A stretch of 64,000 nt of DNA from Brachionus manjavacas. Its lineage: Eukaryota; Rotifera; Eurotatoria; Ploima; Brachionidae. The notes beneath the pieces were generated by a model. The model searched no databases and was not told the origin of the DNA. It was given only the letters and a program-made list of their open reading frames with translations. The translations under genes and the position numbers were made by a program. The DNA lies in contig JAHQIY010000003.1 of the NCBI GenBank assembly GCA_019054805.1, positions 1,736,001-1,800,000 of the forward strand, read 5' to 3'. Positions 51,878-62,302 of this stretch are shown here, in pieces; position 1 is the first letter of the stretch; every line of letters begins with the position of its first letter.

Positions 51878-52194
51878 TGATTTTTTTAAAATAAAAAAAA
51901 TATAATTTTGTAAACAGTTACGTTTATTTGACTAGTTCAAGACTTATATCGCTTTTTTTGTAAAAATTTATTAAAATTGAGCCTTATTTTTTTGGGATTT
52001 TTTTTTAATTAGGGATTTATTTTTGTTTTCTTTTCTTAATTTTCGGATAAAAATATGCAAAATCTATCTGGTAATTTTCTACCGGGGCTGTCAAAAATTT
52101 TAGAAATTAAAATAAAAACATCAGATCTTTTTTCTTTTTCTATTAAAAACCTCAACTTTTTTTTTTAATTAGAAAAAAAGGTTTTCTGCAGTGC

Positions 52195-52530
52195 GGCTAT
52201 GTCTTTTAGAGATATTACTCAGACGACTGCTGAATCTAATCAAGCCTCATTGTTCAAAAGCTTGATGCCAGATGAAACTTCAGAAAATCTAAATGAAACT
52301 TTGAGTGAGACTAGCGACAGTTGTGATTCAATGATGTTAATATTTTCATCAAAATGAAATCAATGATGAAAATGTTAACAATGAATTATCACAAGATGAG
52401 ATAATTAATCTTGCAAAAATTAAAAAATTCTAAAAGAAGTAAAAAAGATTATTGATAAAAAACTTGAAAATGCTACTCTTATCACTTTAATTCTGGACAC
52501 TTGGACTTCCACAGTCAAACAGAGTTTTTA
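52195..52530 (+). pseudogene. hAT transposase N-terminal fragment
   Basis: Frame MSFRDITQTTAESNQASLF, a Ser/Thr/Glu-rich linker with a frame break at about 52357, then KKIIDKKLENATLITLILDT followed by WTS. The last piece matches the first catalytic Asp block of hAT transposases (i-s-L-x-x-D-x-WTS). It is cut at about 52530 where LINE-B sequence begins. A hAT C-terminus at 39168 is too far away to be its partner. Confidence 0.65.
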
Positions 52531-52546
52531 GAATAAAAATAAAAAA

Positions 52547-52918
52547 TGTGAGAAGAATCAAACGTAAACTAGAGGGTTCAACAACAATTTTAACCACAAA
52601 TAAGACTGATCCTGTACTGCTTGTTGTGTAGTTGGAAACAAAAGAAGCAAAAATGGAAATGGTTCGAAAATCTAGGAGTCTTCGCCAGATTGCTGAATAC
52701 AGTGACGTCTATGTAAACGAGGATTTGACACCAAGCGAAAGAGTAGTGGATAGAAAACTCAGACAAGAACGTGACCACAAAAACAACGAACTCACAGAAT
52801 CAACTACAATTAATGGACGAATTTTTAAATTTAAGACATGTACTGATGAAAAGAAAAGATTCTGGGGAATCATAAATGGAGTGTTGAAACTTGTCCTGTC
52901 TATTGTTGAACGACAATA
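52547..52918 (+). pseudogene. LINE-B ORF1 C-terminal domain
   Basis: Frame TDPVLLVV, one TAG at about 52629, then ETKEAKMEMVRKSRSLRQI, DVYVNEDLTPSERVVDRKL and RQERDHKNNEL. It ends IFKFKTCTDEKKRFWGIING. The x-DLTPxER-x-x-x-x-LRxERxxxNxEL string is common at the C-terminus of ORF1 proteins in CR1-like LINEs. It stops at TAG 52917-52919. Confidence 0.7.
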
Positions 52919-52978
52919 GCAACAAAAACCTTTATTTTAAGAGGGATCACTGCCTCATTTGATCTCAATGTAAAAACG

Positions 52979-54121
52979 GTGAATTTTGACCCCGATTTGG
53001 ACTCGATTGAGATTCGTATGAGTTCTCTTTACTTATCTGTGGCGAAATTCGATAATGAAAATTCAAGCTTTGAGACTCTTGATAACAGCCTTGTATCTTC
53101 GTTCTCAAATAGCTCAAATGATTCTTTCTTTCAACTCTTAGACGCTAGTACATCCCCAAAGTCTCAGACTTCTCGGTCAATTAGTCAAGTAATTTTCCAA
53201 GAAAAACTTAACTTTTGGTATACAAACGCAACCAGTCTGAATAACAAGATTCACTTGCTGGAGGCAAATACAGCAACCATGTTCTCAGATATCATCGGAA
53301 TTACAGAAACATGGTTTGATCAGAGTTCAACTGCTGCACTTTCTGGATTCCAGCTTTTCAGATGGGATCGAAAAAACAACAAAACTGTAAGCGGAGTATG
53401 CGTTTTTGTGCGTGATGGAATTCAAGCGATTGAGGCAAAAGAAAGCAGCTTACTTTGCAAAGAATGTGAGGAAATTTTGGTGTCCATCAGACTCGAAGAT
53501 GAGTCTCCTTTATTAGTTGGCTGTATCTATCGACCACCACCAAAAAATGTCTCCAATACGGTACAGGTCACTGACAGTTGCATCTCACGATCAATCTACA
53601 CCGCAACACAACTCCTCGCAGACCGAGCATATTCGAGTGTCATCTTGATGGGTGATTTCAACATGCCAGACGTCGAGTGTAGCGAGAATGGAACACCGGT
53701 TTTAGCTAACGTTGCTTCGCCAAGCGTTTATGTCACGGACGCGATCAGCATTTCAACTCTTGTGCAGCTCGTATCTGGCAACACATTAATCAGTAATGGT
53801 CAGTCGAGTAGCTTGCTTGATCTCGTGTTAGTCAGCGACTCAAACCGGACAACTGAAGTTGAGATTGGCCCACCCTTGGTCACTAACGCGTTAAGGAGCC
53901 ATTTTAGTCTGCGATTTCAGTATATTTCACGAATCACTCCAGAAAAACCATTTGACAGCAGGCGCTTAAAATGGAGAAATGGTGACTACGCTTCAATGAC
54001 AGCTTACCTCAAAAAAATATACTGGAAGAAAATTTTCGATACTAAGTTAATACAGAGCTCTTATTCGGCCTTTCTGGATGTTTTTGGAACAGCTGCAGAG
54101 CTTTTTGTCAAACGACATTAG
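52979..54121 (+). pseudogene. LINE-B endonuclease ORF (380 codons open)
   Basis: A Ser-rich leader (residues 1-75) precedes the endonuclease: NFWYTNATSLNNKIHLLEA (catalytic Asn), IIGITETWFDQ (catalytic Glu), VGCIYRPPPKNVS, VILMGDFNMPDVEC (Asp and Asn), SSLLDLVLVSDSN and LRSHFSLRFQY (catalytic His; the usual SDH Asp is Arg-Ser-His here). It nicks target DNA to prime reverse transcription. The ORF ends at TAG 54119-54121, after which the protein continues in the same frame with MKPPWWNKQIASLIRRKRR, so a single stop separates it from the RT. Confidence 0.9.
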
Positions 54122-54925
54122 CCACGACCCGTTAATATGAAGCCTCCTTGGTGGAATAAACAAATAGCTTCTCTCATTCGTCGCAAAAGACGTCTTTTCA
54201 TCGGTAAATGTGCCGTTAAGGACAACAAGAAATTGTCCGACAAATACAAAGCAACATGTAACACGGTCAAGATAGTTGTAAAACAAAGTGTCATCGATTT
54301 CGAACTCAAACTTGCCCAGGATGCGAAAGAGAATCTTAAGAGACTTTATATGTATATAAATCGTCGATTTTCCCAAAGAGAGTCAATTGCAGCGCTTAAA
54401 AATCATGATGAGCAACTTGATACCAATAGAGCAAGCATTTGTGAACTACTCAACGAATTCTTTAATTCAGTCTTCGATAATGCAGCTTCAAAAGAGCAAA
54501 TAATTCATGCGACTAATATCTTCCATATTCGTGCCCAGCCTGATCCAGCCTTCAGTGTCGAAGACATTGTTACACCAGAAAAAGTCCTCAAGAAACTCGA
54601 AAGCCTGCAAAGCGACAAGACGTCAGGTGTTGACCAAGTATCCTCGCATAACCTCAGAATGTGTGCGGCAGCATTGGCTGGCCCGATGGCTCTTTTTTTC
54701 GTGCAGTCATTAAAACACTCAGCTATACCTCATGAGTGGAAAGATGCCAATGTCAAGCCAATTTTTAAGCGAGGTAGCAGAACTGAAGTGAGGAATTATC
54801 GTCCAGTTTCACTTACCTCAGTCCCTTGCAAAGTAATGGAGTCACTGATTAAAGATTACATTCTGAAGCATCTTTTCCATCGCAATCTTCTGTCGAACAA
54901 ACAGCATGGCTACGTGGCGCATTAA
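54122..54925 (+). pseudogene. LINE-B linker and RT fingers
   Basis: In frame with the endonuclease ORF. PPWWNKQIASLIRRKRRLF is the linker, then LKKLESLQSDKTSGVDQVS, IPHEWKDANVKPIFKRGSR and NYRPVSLTSVPCKVMESL (RT blocks 0-2), and NKQHGYVAH before TAA at 54923. RT would synthesise DNA from the LINE RNA. After the stop the next segment again continues in the same frame, so this looks like a point mutation. Confidence 0.9.
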
Positions 54926-55312
54926 GCCTGTGTGACGAATCTTCTCGAAACCGTCGATTTTCAAACTGATTGCTTGAGCCGCAGACAGCCAGCTAACGTT
55001 ATATATCTGGATTTTGCCAAAGCGTTTGACAGTGTTGAAGTCTCACACGAGTTGCTGATTGTCAAACTTATTGCGTACGGAATTCCAATGATAGTTGTCA
55101 AATGGATACGAGCATTTCTCGGTAACAGAAAACAATGTGTTGTAGTTGGTGATGTAGTATCCGAATGGAAGCCAGTTATAAGTGGTTTGCCTCAGGGCTC
55201 GGTCCTAGGTCCACTTCTGTTCGTCATCTTCATCAACGATTTGCCTGAGGCATGTAAATCTATTTGTAAACTTTATGCTGACGACACAAAGCTAATGAAA
55301 TCCGTTCAATGA
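54926..55312 (+). pseudogene. LINE-B RT catalytic palm
   Basis: [12 protein letters not shown], then [19 protein letters not shown] (block A), [19 protein letters not shown] (block B) and [15 protein letters not shown] (catalytic YADD). All catalytic residues are present. It ends at TGA 55310-55312; ADRDTRELQQD follows in frame before a second TGA and a frameshift. Confidence 0.92.
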
Positions 55313-55339
55313 GCCGACAGAGATACGAGAGAACTTCAG

Positions 55340-56071
55340 CAGGATTGAATGGTCGGTGATGTGGAAAATGAGCTTCAATGAAGAGAAATGTGTAGTCATG
55401 CACATTGGAGCTGATAATAAGAGCCATGATTATACAATGAATGCTCAATTACTCTCCAAATCCAAAAAAGAACGCGATCTTGGAATTATTATCACTAGTG
55501 ATCTCAAGTCAAGCGAGCAGTGTAAGCAAGCAGCAGCTAAAGCAATGATGGCAGCCTACAGATTAAAAAACACTCTTAAAATTTTCAATCATCGGCTTGT
55601 TAACTTACTGTTCAAGTCGTTCGTCAGACCTCATCTCGAGTTTGCGGTAGGCGCTTGAACCCTTATCGACGTGGTGACATAGATATCCTTGAACGAGTAC
55701 AAAGGAAATTCTCTAAGCTAGTTCCAGAGCTTAAGTCCAAGCCGTATTTGGAAAGACGAGAAGCTCTTGGTTGGACGACACTTGAAGATAGACGTAGACG
55801 TGGCGATCTGATCCAGCTCCACAAGATTTAACACGGACACGACAGAGTTGAGCTAATTCATGGATGTCAATTACTCGCTTCAAATCTTCTAGACAGCCCG
55901 GCGAGCGGTCCCAGGCGAGGTCAAATGTCAATCGAGAGACAGCTGGTGCGCAATTGTGGTGTCCGTCATAATTTTTTCACTAATCGGACAGCCGGAAATT
56001 GGAACACTCTTTTGCGGCGACAAAGAGCGTCACAAATACAATCATTTTTAAAAAAAGAATTGACAAGTTAC
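55340..56071 (+). pseudogene. LINE-B RT thumb and C-terminal domain
   Basis: After a frame change near 55345: WKMSFNEEKCVVMHIGADN, then KERDLGIIITSDLKSSEQC and LFKSFVRPHLEFAVGA, stop at 55656. One base appears missing at the W-N-P-Y position. The next frame reads RRGDIDILERVQRKFSKLVP, YLERREALGWTTLEDRRRR, and finally NWNTLLRRQRASQIQSFLKK before the end at 56071. A TAA at about 55830 also interrupts it. These are the standard C-terminal motifs of CR1/Jockey LINEs. Confidence 0.88.
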
Positions 56072-56354
56072 TGAGATGAAAAAAAAAAAAGAGAAGAAAA
56101 AAAATTATGTATAAAAAATGTTTATTTAATGCAAAGTTTAAAAAATTTTTCTTGTAGCTAATAATAGGTTATTTAAACTATGTAAAAAAAAAAAAAAAAA
56201 AAAGAAGTTAATTACAAATATGTAAAAATAAGTTATTTAAAAATAGCTTATTTAAAAATATTGGCAACTCGCTGTTTATAGTGGGGCGTCTACGTGCGCC
56301 ACTACTTGGAGACTCAAGATTCCCACAGATTTTATACTACTACTACTCCTATAG

Positions 56355-56961
56355 TATTTTTCATCATTGTACCGAACAATTTTTTTAGCTCTTCTTTTCT
56401 AATCAGTCCATTATCATTTAAATGATTTAAGCAAACTCTACTACCAGGTTGTACAAAGACATTTGTTTGAACATATAAATCAAAACACAATCAGCATTTA
56501 AGGTTTTTAGTTTTTTCCATTAATTAAGCTTTTTACGAATAAAACACCGCTTATCCGACGAATAAGCTCTTGTTAAACAATAGTTAAGCTTTTCTTTTTT
56601 TGGCAATAATTTTTTGTCCCTATGTTTGGCTTTCAATTGCGAATCAGCTACCAATTGTAGCTCAGTCTCGATTTGGATTTCGACTGCTTAGTCATTTTTA
56701 CAATTATCATCGTTTCTCAACCTTTCACTTGTCATTTTTTTTCATACTTTACACAAGGAAACATTTTTTACAAGTCCAATCATTTCCTTTGACTGAATTC
56801 TTATTAGAATTACTAAGCTCTAATAAACTTTTTGATTTTATCATAAAAAATTGACTTTTCTTAATTCGTTTTAGCCGGGTATCACATCCCATACATGATT
56901 TAAAGCTTAAATAAGTTTTCTTATCGGTTTCGACAGTGAATTTAGCATTATTTTGCTCCAT
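56355..56961 (-). pseudogene. Transposon-associated zinc-binding fragment (tentative)
   Basis: Minus-strand frame 56961-56749 has FKSCMGCDTRLKRIKKSQFF and NDWTCKKCFLV, two C-x2-C pairs. Further along (56520-56360) a frame reads FDLYVQTNVFVQPGSRVCLN, then HLNDNGLIRKEELKKLFG. The G-x-R-x-C-x-x-HL pattern resembles an N-terminal zinc domain seen in some DDE transposon proteins. No catalytic domain here. Confidence 0.35.
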
Positions 56962-57087
56962 ATATATACTATTTTCAATATTTAAACAATTTTTAAGATA
57001 AGACTTGATGAGCTTTTAGTGTATTTCTCAAAGAGAAATGCAAAGCCAATATAAGGTTAAATTAAGAAATTTAAATTTATATTATCT

Positions 57088-58301
57088 GGGTCTAGTGGAA
57101 AATGTGAACAATTATTCACAAAAAAATGTGACCATGAGTATCAAGTATAAAATGTGAGCATTTTGTTCATAAATCTCTGTTCACATATTAGGTGACCAAA
57201 AGCTGATCACAAAAAAAATGTTCACCAAATTTTAGATTAAAAAATAGAAATAAAATAATATAAAAAAGACAAAAATTTAAAAACACTTTTTATAATGCTA
57301 TTTTAACTCTTATTCTTTTACACTATGATTAAGCTAAAAATTACAATTTAGATTCATCATTCAATCCAAAATGCAAAAAAAATTATCTAGTTGAAAAGTT
57401 AAAATTATGGATGAAAATATTGATTTAAAAATTTTTAGACAAGTCTCTGCAATTGGTTTGAATCCGGCTAGTCGTAAATGTGACAATAATAAGTGCGAAA
57501 AACATCTGCAAACAATGGAATTGAAATTGCGGAAAAGGAGTAAAGATGCTACCAATACCATAATAACTTGGAGATGTTCTGGATGTGGATGTTATAAGTA
57601 AGCATTCGAAGATTCTTTTTTTTCGCTTTTTAAAAAGCCTCATAGAATTTTATTGATTTTAAGTGTTGGGCAGCTCAGCCAAATATTGCCAAAACATTTC
57701 CAATGAATTTTAATCAAAAAATCAATAAAGAAACTTTTCCTCAAATTTTCTTTAAGCTTAGACAACTTTGTGCAATTGATATTGATCTTTTAAATCTTAT
57801 ACTTGGAGGTCCAATCAAGATTGTTGAGATTGACGAATCGCTGTATATGAAAGTAAAACATAAATTTGGGTGATTTTTAAATATTAAAACTAAAATAAAA
57901 CTATAATTTGATTTATTTAAGGCAAGGACTTAAAACGGTCTCAGGTATGGACATTTGGACTTGTTGAGCGACTTGATTCGGTATCAAACGGATGTAGAAT
58001 GTAGTAAAAACAGCACTCAGCAAACATGCAAACCCTGTACCGTGTGATTTATGTGGAGAATTAATTAAAAACATCAAGGGTGTAAAGTTGCATATGGCAA
58101 AAAAACATAAAAACTAATGAAAAAAGAAGTTGGTATTTATCTTTTTTTTTATTTGCATTTAAAATTAAACTTTTATTCTAAAATTAATGTTCACAAAAAA
58201 ATAAAAACTGGACTCAAAAAATTTTTTATTTATCTATTTTGGTCACCAAATATTTGACCAGAGATTATGTGAACAGAATGTTCCTATTTTGGACTAGACC
58301 C
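57088..58301 (+). mobile_element. Merlin-like DNA transposon with C2H2 finger, 1,214 bp
   Basis: Terminal inverted repeats: GGGTCTAGTGGAAAATGTGA at left; inward from the right GGGTCTAGTCCAAAATAGGA. Further TTCACAT and GGTGACCA words recur in inverted sense near both ends. It carries a split transposase-like gene on the plus strand. No direct duplication was visible next to the ends. Confidence 0.75.
57407..58118 (+). pseudogene. Merlin/IS1595-like transposase pieces plus a C2H2 finger
   Basis: Exon-like piece 1 (57407-57597): MDENIDLKIFRQVSAIGLNP, then CDNNKCEKHLQTM and WRCSGCGCYK, a Cys-rich entry domain, ending at a good donor (AAGTAAGC). Piece 2 (57664-57871): LRQLCAIDIDLLNL and IKIVEIDESLYMKVKHKFG, the EIDES block of IS1595/Merlin transposases. 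Piece 3 (57922-58015): KDLKRSQVWTFGLVERLDS, the W-x-FG-x-x-ER block. The rest of the catalytic domain is missing. The sequence passes instead into CDLCGELIKNIKGVKLHMAK and KH (C-x2-C-x12-H-x4-H), then a stop. Intron phases do not fit perfectly, so either boundaries are misread or frames are broken. Confidence 0.7.
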
Positions 58302-59274
58302 ACGGAACTAATGTTTAAACCTCTTTCATCATTAAAATAGGGGCACCTGTTTCGACTGGGTAATAATTGCGGTGTAGATGATCATCTCGATGCAGTAGCC
58401 TCTGTGTCAGATCCGAGCCGTTGCTAAATGAGGTACATGAAAAGGAGATGAGCGCCTCCCCATTAATCACTAGGATAGAATAGAGACAATTAATATAAAA
58501 AAAAATTCTCCATTCTAACTGTATTTAATCCAATTCATTGAAAATAGGCATATGTGTTGAATTTAATGGGCATCTTCGAAATTGAAAAACTATTTAATTG
58601 AGTCAAAACCAGAAAACCTGAATTCAATTGGGTATATTCAAAAAATTGCAAAAATATTCTTTCAGGATTTAAACCCATTTTTAGACTTAAAAATATAGTC
58701 AAAAACCCATTAGATATATTCATAAAATTGCAAAAAAAATTTTCAATGACAAAAAAATATTTTTTTCAGAAATTTTGATGTCACATCAGAAATATAAACA
58801 ATTCCGAAAATTTTTCTGTGTCAAAAATATTTTTTCAAAGCTTATTAACAATTTGCAATCCTATCCAGTGATATCTTTTTTCTTCCTCTCTACTTAATTT
58901 TTCCATTTTCAACGGGATTAAAATGGAAAAATTATCAGACCGAACAAAAGTAAACATTTCATCTCATTTTCTCTAAAAACTTATTAGTTCTTGTATTTTT
59001 GTGATTTTCCTTGAATACCGCAATGTGCTACCTTAGGCTACCTCCTAGTAGGCTACCTCTGCAGGCTTGCTCGTCGTTGCTTTATTTATTTTTATCTATT
59101 TTTATCTCTTGATCATTCATTTAAGCATCTCAAATCCAAGATTTTTATTTTTAGCTTAAATTTAACTTATTTTTTTTTCTAAATTATTTCTACAATTTTT
59201 TCATTTATTAATTTTTTTTGGCCCATTAAAATCGGTCACACATTTTTTTAATAGAATACAACAATTTTTTTAAA
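58302..59274. other. AT-rich stretch with one GC-richer block
   Basis: 58335-58485 is GC-richer (GGGGCACCTGTTTCGACTGG ... GAGATGAGCGCCTCCCC) and could fold, but matches no RNA gene I know. The remainder is AT-rich; an open frame at 58535-58723 comes from repetitive Lys/Phe-rich sequence. Confidence 0.4.
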
Positions 59275-59559
59275 TGATACCACAATTATTAAATAAATGT
59301 ACACAATTTTAAAAATAATCCATAAAAATAAAGATTAACACTTAATTAAATAAAAAAACACTTATTATATAAAATTGACACTTATTTGATTAAGAAGACC
59401 ACTAATTAAATAAAAAACTCATTCTTTTTAATTTTTGGCACTATTTTCATATGTTGAAATTACTCAATATAAAAAGTGGAAGTAAAATAGAAATAATTTT
59501 ATTTTATTGGGGTATGTAACTTAAAAATTGTGGTATTTTATTAAAAAATTGTGGTATCA
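59275..59559. repeat. Inverted repeat with ATTGTGGTAT ends
   Basis: TGATACCACAATT at 59275-59287 is matched by AATTGTGGTATCA ending at 59559, with a second inner AAATTGTGGTAT copy at about 59525. About 285 bp, no ORF. Possibly a small MITE. Confidence 0.6.
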
Positions 59560-60018
59560 AAAATGATTTCGCGATTTTTTTTGTTAGAGTAAAATTTAAT
59601 TTGGGCTTTATTTTTAAAAATATCTTATATTCAGGGTATTTTCTAGCTAATTAAAATTTTAATTGTTATAAAAAAGAAACTATGAAAATGACTTTTAAAG
59701 AAAAAAGGCTGGAATAAAAATCTACTCTATCAGATTAAAATCTTCAAAACTAAATTAATAAATTAAAATTAATTGATGAATCTTGAAGAATAATAGTTAA
59801 TGATTATTGTGAGTATCCTTTATATTTGCCATAAATCAATTAATGATAGCAAGTGTTTTTAATAAAATTAAAAAATATAATTTGACTAAAAAATAACGCT
59901 ATTAGATTGTTAAAACAAATTTAAATTTTGTTTTTATATTTTTAATTTATTTTTTATTAAGTTTGAGATGATATAATTACTGAGTAAATCTAATATTTGA
60001 AGTTAAATAAAATGAAAA

Positions 60019-60165
60019 TTAACAGCAACCTCCGCAAGAACCACCATCATTACAGCCATCATTGCAACCACCACCACCACAGGCACCTCGTCTGGTTTTC
60101 TGAACAGTTTCGCCTTCTAAGTTGACTTGAATGGTCGTTGGAGCTTGAGTAACTGGAGAATTCAT
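60019..60165 (-). CDS. Cys/Gly-rich microprotein, family member 5 (48 aa)
   Basis: Single exon, ATG 60165, TAA 60019. N-terminus MNSPVTQAPTTIQV, then NLEGETVQKTRRGAC. The tail contains a duplicated CNDG unit (CNDGCNDGG) and ends SCGGCC; cysteines at 29, 34, 38, 44, 47 and 48. It belongs with members 3 and 4 but is more diverged, and its tail shows that NDGC units can be gained or lost. A TATA element (TATAAATAAGC) is 71-77 nt upstream. No signal peptide. Function unknown. Confidence 0.82.
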   Translation of the reverse strand: MNSPVTQAPTTIQVNLEGETVQKTRRGACGGGGCNDGCNDGGSCGGCC

Positions 60166-60235
60166 TTTGATAATTTCTTTGGCTGAATTTTTTTAGATAT
60201 TGAAAAAGATGCCATTTTGAAATTTTGACTGGCTT

Positions 60236-60242
60236 ATTTATA
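60236..60242 (-). promoter_or_regulatory. TATA box of microprotein gene 5
   Basis: Minus-strand TATAAATAAGC, 71-77 nt before the ATG; the same 11-mer precedes gene 4. Confidence 0.7.
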
Positions 60243-60299
60243 CATATTAATTGATCAAGTTTTCTTTTATTTTGAACAAACATTGTATTTGTTTGTATG

Positions 60300-61160
60300 A
60301 AAATAATTTGAAAAATATTTAAACAATTTTGTTGATTGTGCATTGATGAACGAGAATAAATGATCAAAAATATTTTTCAATCTTATGTTTAAAAAAAATA
60401 ATTAATTTTGCAATTTTTAAGAAATTTTACTTTTTCAAGTGAATCAGAATGAATTTACTCTTCATTTACTCATTAATTTTTAATTTTCAATTTCATTTAT
60501 AATCGAAGTCTTGAGGTCCTAGCATCATCGTGCTCGTGTCCTTTAAAATATAATCTAGTCGATTTTTTATTATCTTGAAGACATTTTGGTAGTGTTTTTT
60601 TCAGCAGACTTTAAAGTTTACTATTTAAAAAAATATTTTTATCTATAAAATAAAAGTCTTTATAAGAAACAATTAATGTTTATTTTTTTTAAATATTTGA
60701 CTTAATTATTATTATTATTAAATAATTTGAGGCAAACCGCACAGAATGGAACTTAGTCCTTCTTTTCAGCCTAGCGATTGAAAAAATAAATAAAAAAAAA
60801 GTACAAAATTGAGTAAAATAATTTAAAAAAAATAAAAAATATTGACAGATATTGATTAAATTTTTAATCGGATAAAAAGTTCATTTATTTAAAATAAAAA
60901 AAAATTGAGATTTGGTACTTAAACGGTCAGCTATTTAACTCAATTATTTAAATTAGTTATTAAGTTTATTCAAAAAAATTTAAATTTTGATTCCAATTTG
61001 GTAATGAACATTGAGAGATTTTTTTTGATTTTGCCAAAGACCCTTAATGAAGTTTTTTATGATATTTATTCAAAAAACTCGCACGCAATCCAAAACTATA
61101 AGAGACAATGGTAACAGCTTGAAATGATAATCGTAAATCACGAGAAACATCACATTTTTT
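60300..61160. other. AT-rich stretch
   Basis: No gene recognised. Contains a short TTATTATTATTA run at about 60708-60720. Confidence 0.4.
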
Positions 61161-61162
61161 AG

Positions 61163-61460
61163 GCGAGTAACAGTTGAAAATGTAGATGACGTGGTAAAGC
61201 TGGTTAGCGTGAAGTACTTAGTTTCAGATAAGGTAGAGATTATTCCAGAACTAAGGCTTTTGGAAAGCAGCTTGGGTAAGATTCTGGAACGGGATCATGC
61301 TGAGGAATTTTACACACCTTGAAATAGTGCGAGTGGGGACTATTTGTCACTATCAGACTGAAGTAGTGGAGATAAAAATGATTTACAGTCAGCAAAGACA
61401 AGGAACGTCCAAAACCACCAAGAGCTTGCAAAGTCAAAGTCAATTACAAAGAGACGAGAG
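61163..61460 (+). pseudogene. Unidentified coding-like fragment
   Basis: A GC-richer plus-strand frame opens after an acceptor-like TTTTTTAG: RRVTVENVDDVVKLVSVKYL, then SDKVEIIPELRLLESSLGKI and LERDHAEEFYTP before TGA at 61320-61322. After the stop the same frame continues polar for about 35 codons with one more stop. Residue use is unlike chance AT-rich ORFs. Could be an exon of a host gene or a retroelement ORF1 piece. No motif recognised. Confidence 0.35.
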
Positions 61461-62302
61461 ACTATAAAAAAAAGTCTGATAAAACTGATCTCTATCTTTC
61501 TTAATTAAAATTAGGATTTTTTTTTTCATCATTTTATTCGTATTTTCTTATATTTTATTTTTGTTTTCAAATTTGGTATGTTAAGTTTAACCTGATTGCA
61601 AAATATAAAGGCTGGGTGGATGTGGTGTAGTTGAATTTACTATTTAACACAGAGCCTGAATAATCATTCTTTTAATTTTTGTTATTTAATCGTGTCTAAA
61701 ATTAAGCTACTTCTATCAAATGCCGAGACAAATTTGATTTTTATTGATGAACCGAATGCAAAAACCCAAAAAATAAATTGGCAATCAGCGCAGGTCTGAA
61801 ATTCAAGACGTTTGGATTGATCTTTTTATTGAAACATTTATGAATTTGTTCCTTTAGATTAAGAAGCTGGTGAAAATCGAAATAAAAAGCTTAGTATAGG
61901 GTTCATTTCAAAAATAATTATAAACTAATTAAGAAATCAATCTTTTATAAACTTTACGTCAATCTGCTTCCCAAAAATTCATAATTTTAGTTGCCGAATT
62001 CTAATAGCTTATTTTTTTTCAAAAACTTGGATTTTTTTCAACTGACATCATTAATTCAATTGCCAGAACTATCACAAATTTAATTCTTGAACGTGTTCTT
62101 AGTTTAGCACAAATATTAAATCTAAGATAGAGAAATAGAGCTTTATGAATGCGAGTAACGAGCCGCTAAACTTTTATTAAAAAATTCAAGAAAAGTATTT
62201 AGAAGAAGTGAATGATTAAAGGACAATTGGAAGTTATATAATATAAATTACAACTGAAATTGTCAGATTAAGATAATTTAATGCAAATGGCTTAAATTTT
62301 TT
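61461..62302. other. AT-rich stretch with a possible short exon
   Basis: At about 61692-61795 a frame NAETNLIFIDEPNAKTQKIN is followed by GCGCAGGTCTGA, a donor-like site. Further on, DREIELYECERAAKLLLKNS is readable near 62130-62190. They may be scraps of one spliced or transposon gene. Identity unknown. Confidence 0.25.

Larger units (their letters stand above)
52540..56350 (+). mobile_element. LINE-B, nearly intact CR1-like retrotransposon
   Basis: Order on the plus strand: ORF1 C-terminus, endonuclease, reverse transcriptase, C-terminal domain, a 3' UTR with a GC-richer hairpin-like block (about 56285-56320) and a tail of CTACTACTACT type near 56335-56350. Reading is broken by only a few stops and one or two single-base shifts, so it is the youngest LINE here. 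Pieces of the same family occur at 31248-31650 and 39480-39880. No target duplication was identified. Confidence 0.88.

Noticed and set aside
58335-58485. Structured RNA gene (tmRNA-like start GGGGCACCTGTTTCGACTGG)
   Set aside because: Only a chance similarity of the first bases; no tRNA-like ends or tag frame, and the genome is eukaryotic.
3269-60165. Calling the microproteins metallothioneins
   Set aside because: Few C-x-C motifs, many Gly-Gly spacers and a conserved non-Cys N-terminus; the resemblance is only in Cys content.
60059-60367. 102-codon minus-strand ORF overlapping microprotein gene 5
   Set aside because: Different frame; its upstream half is non-coding-like and it runs over the TATA box and leader. 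The 48-aa frame is the one conserved in paralogues.
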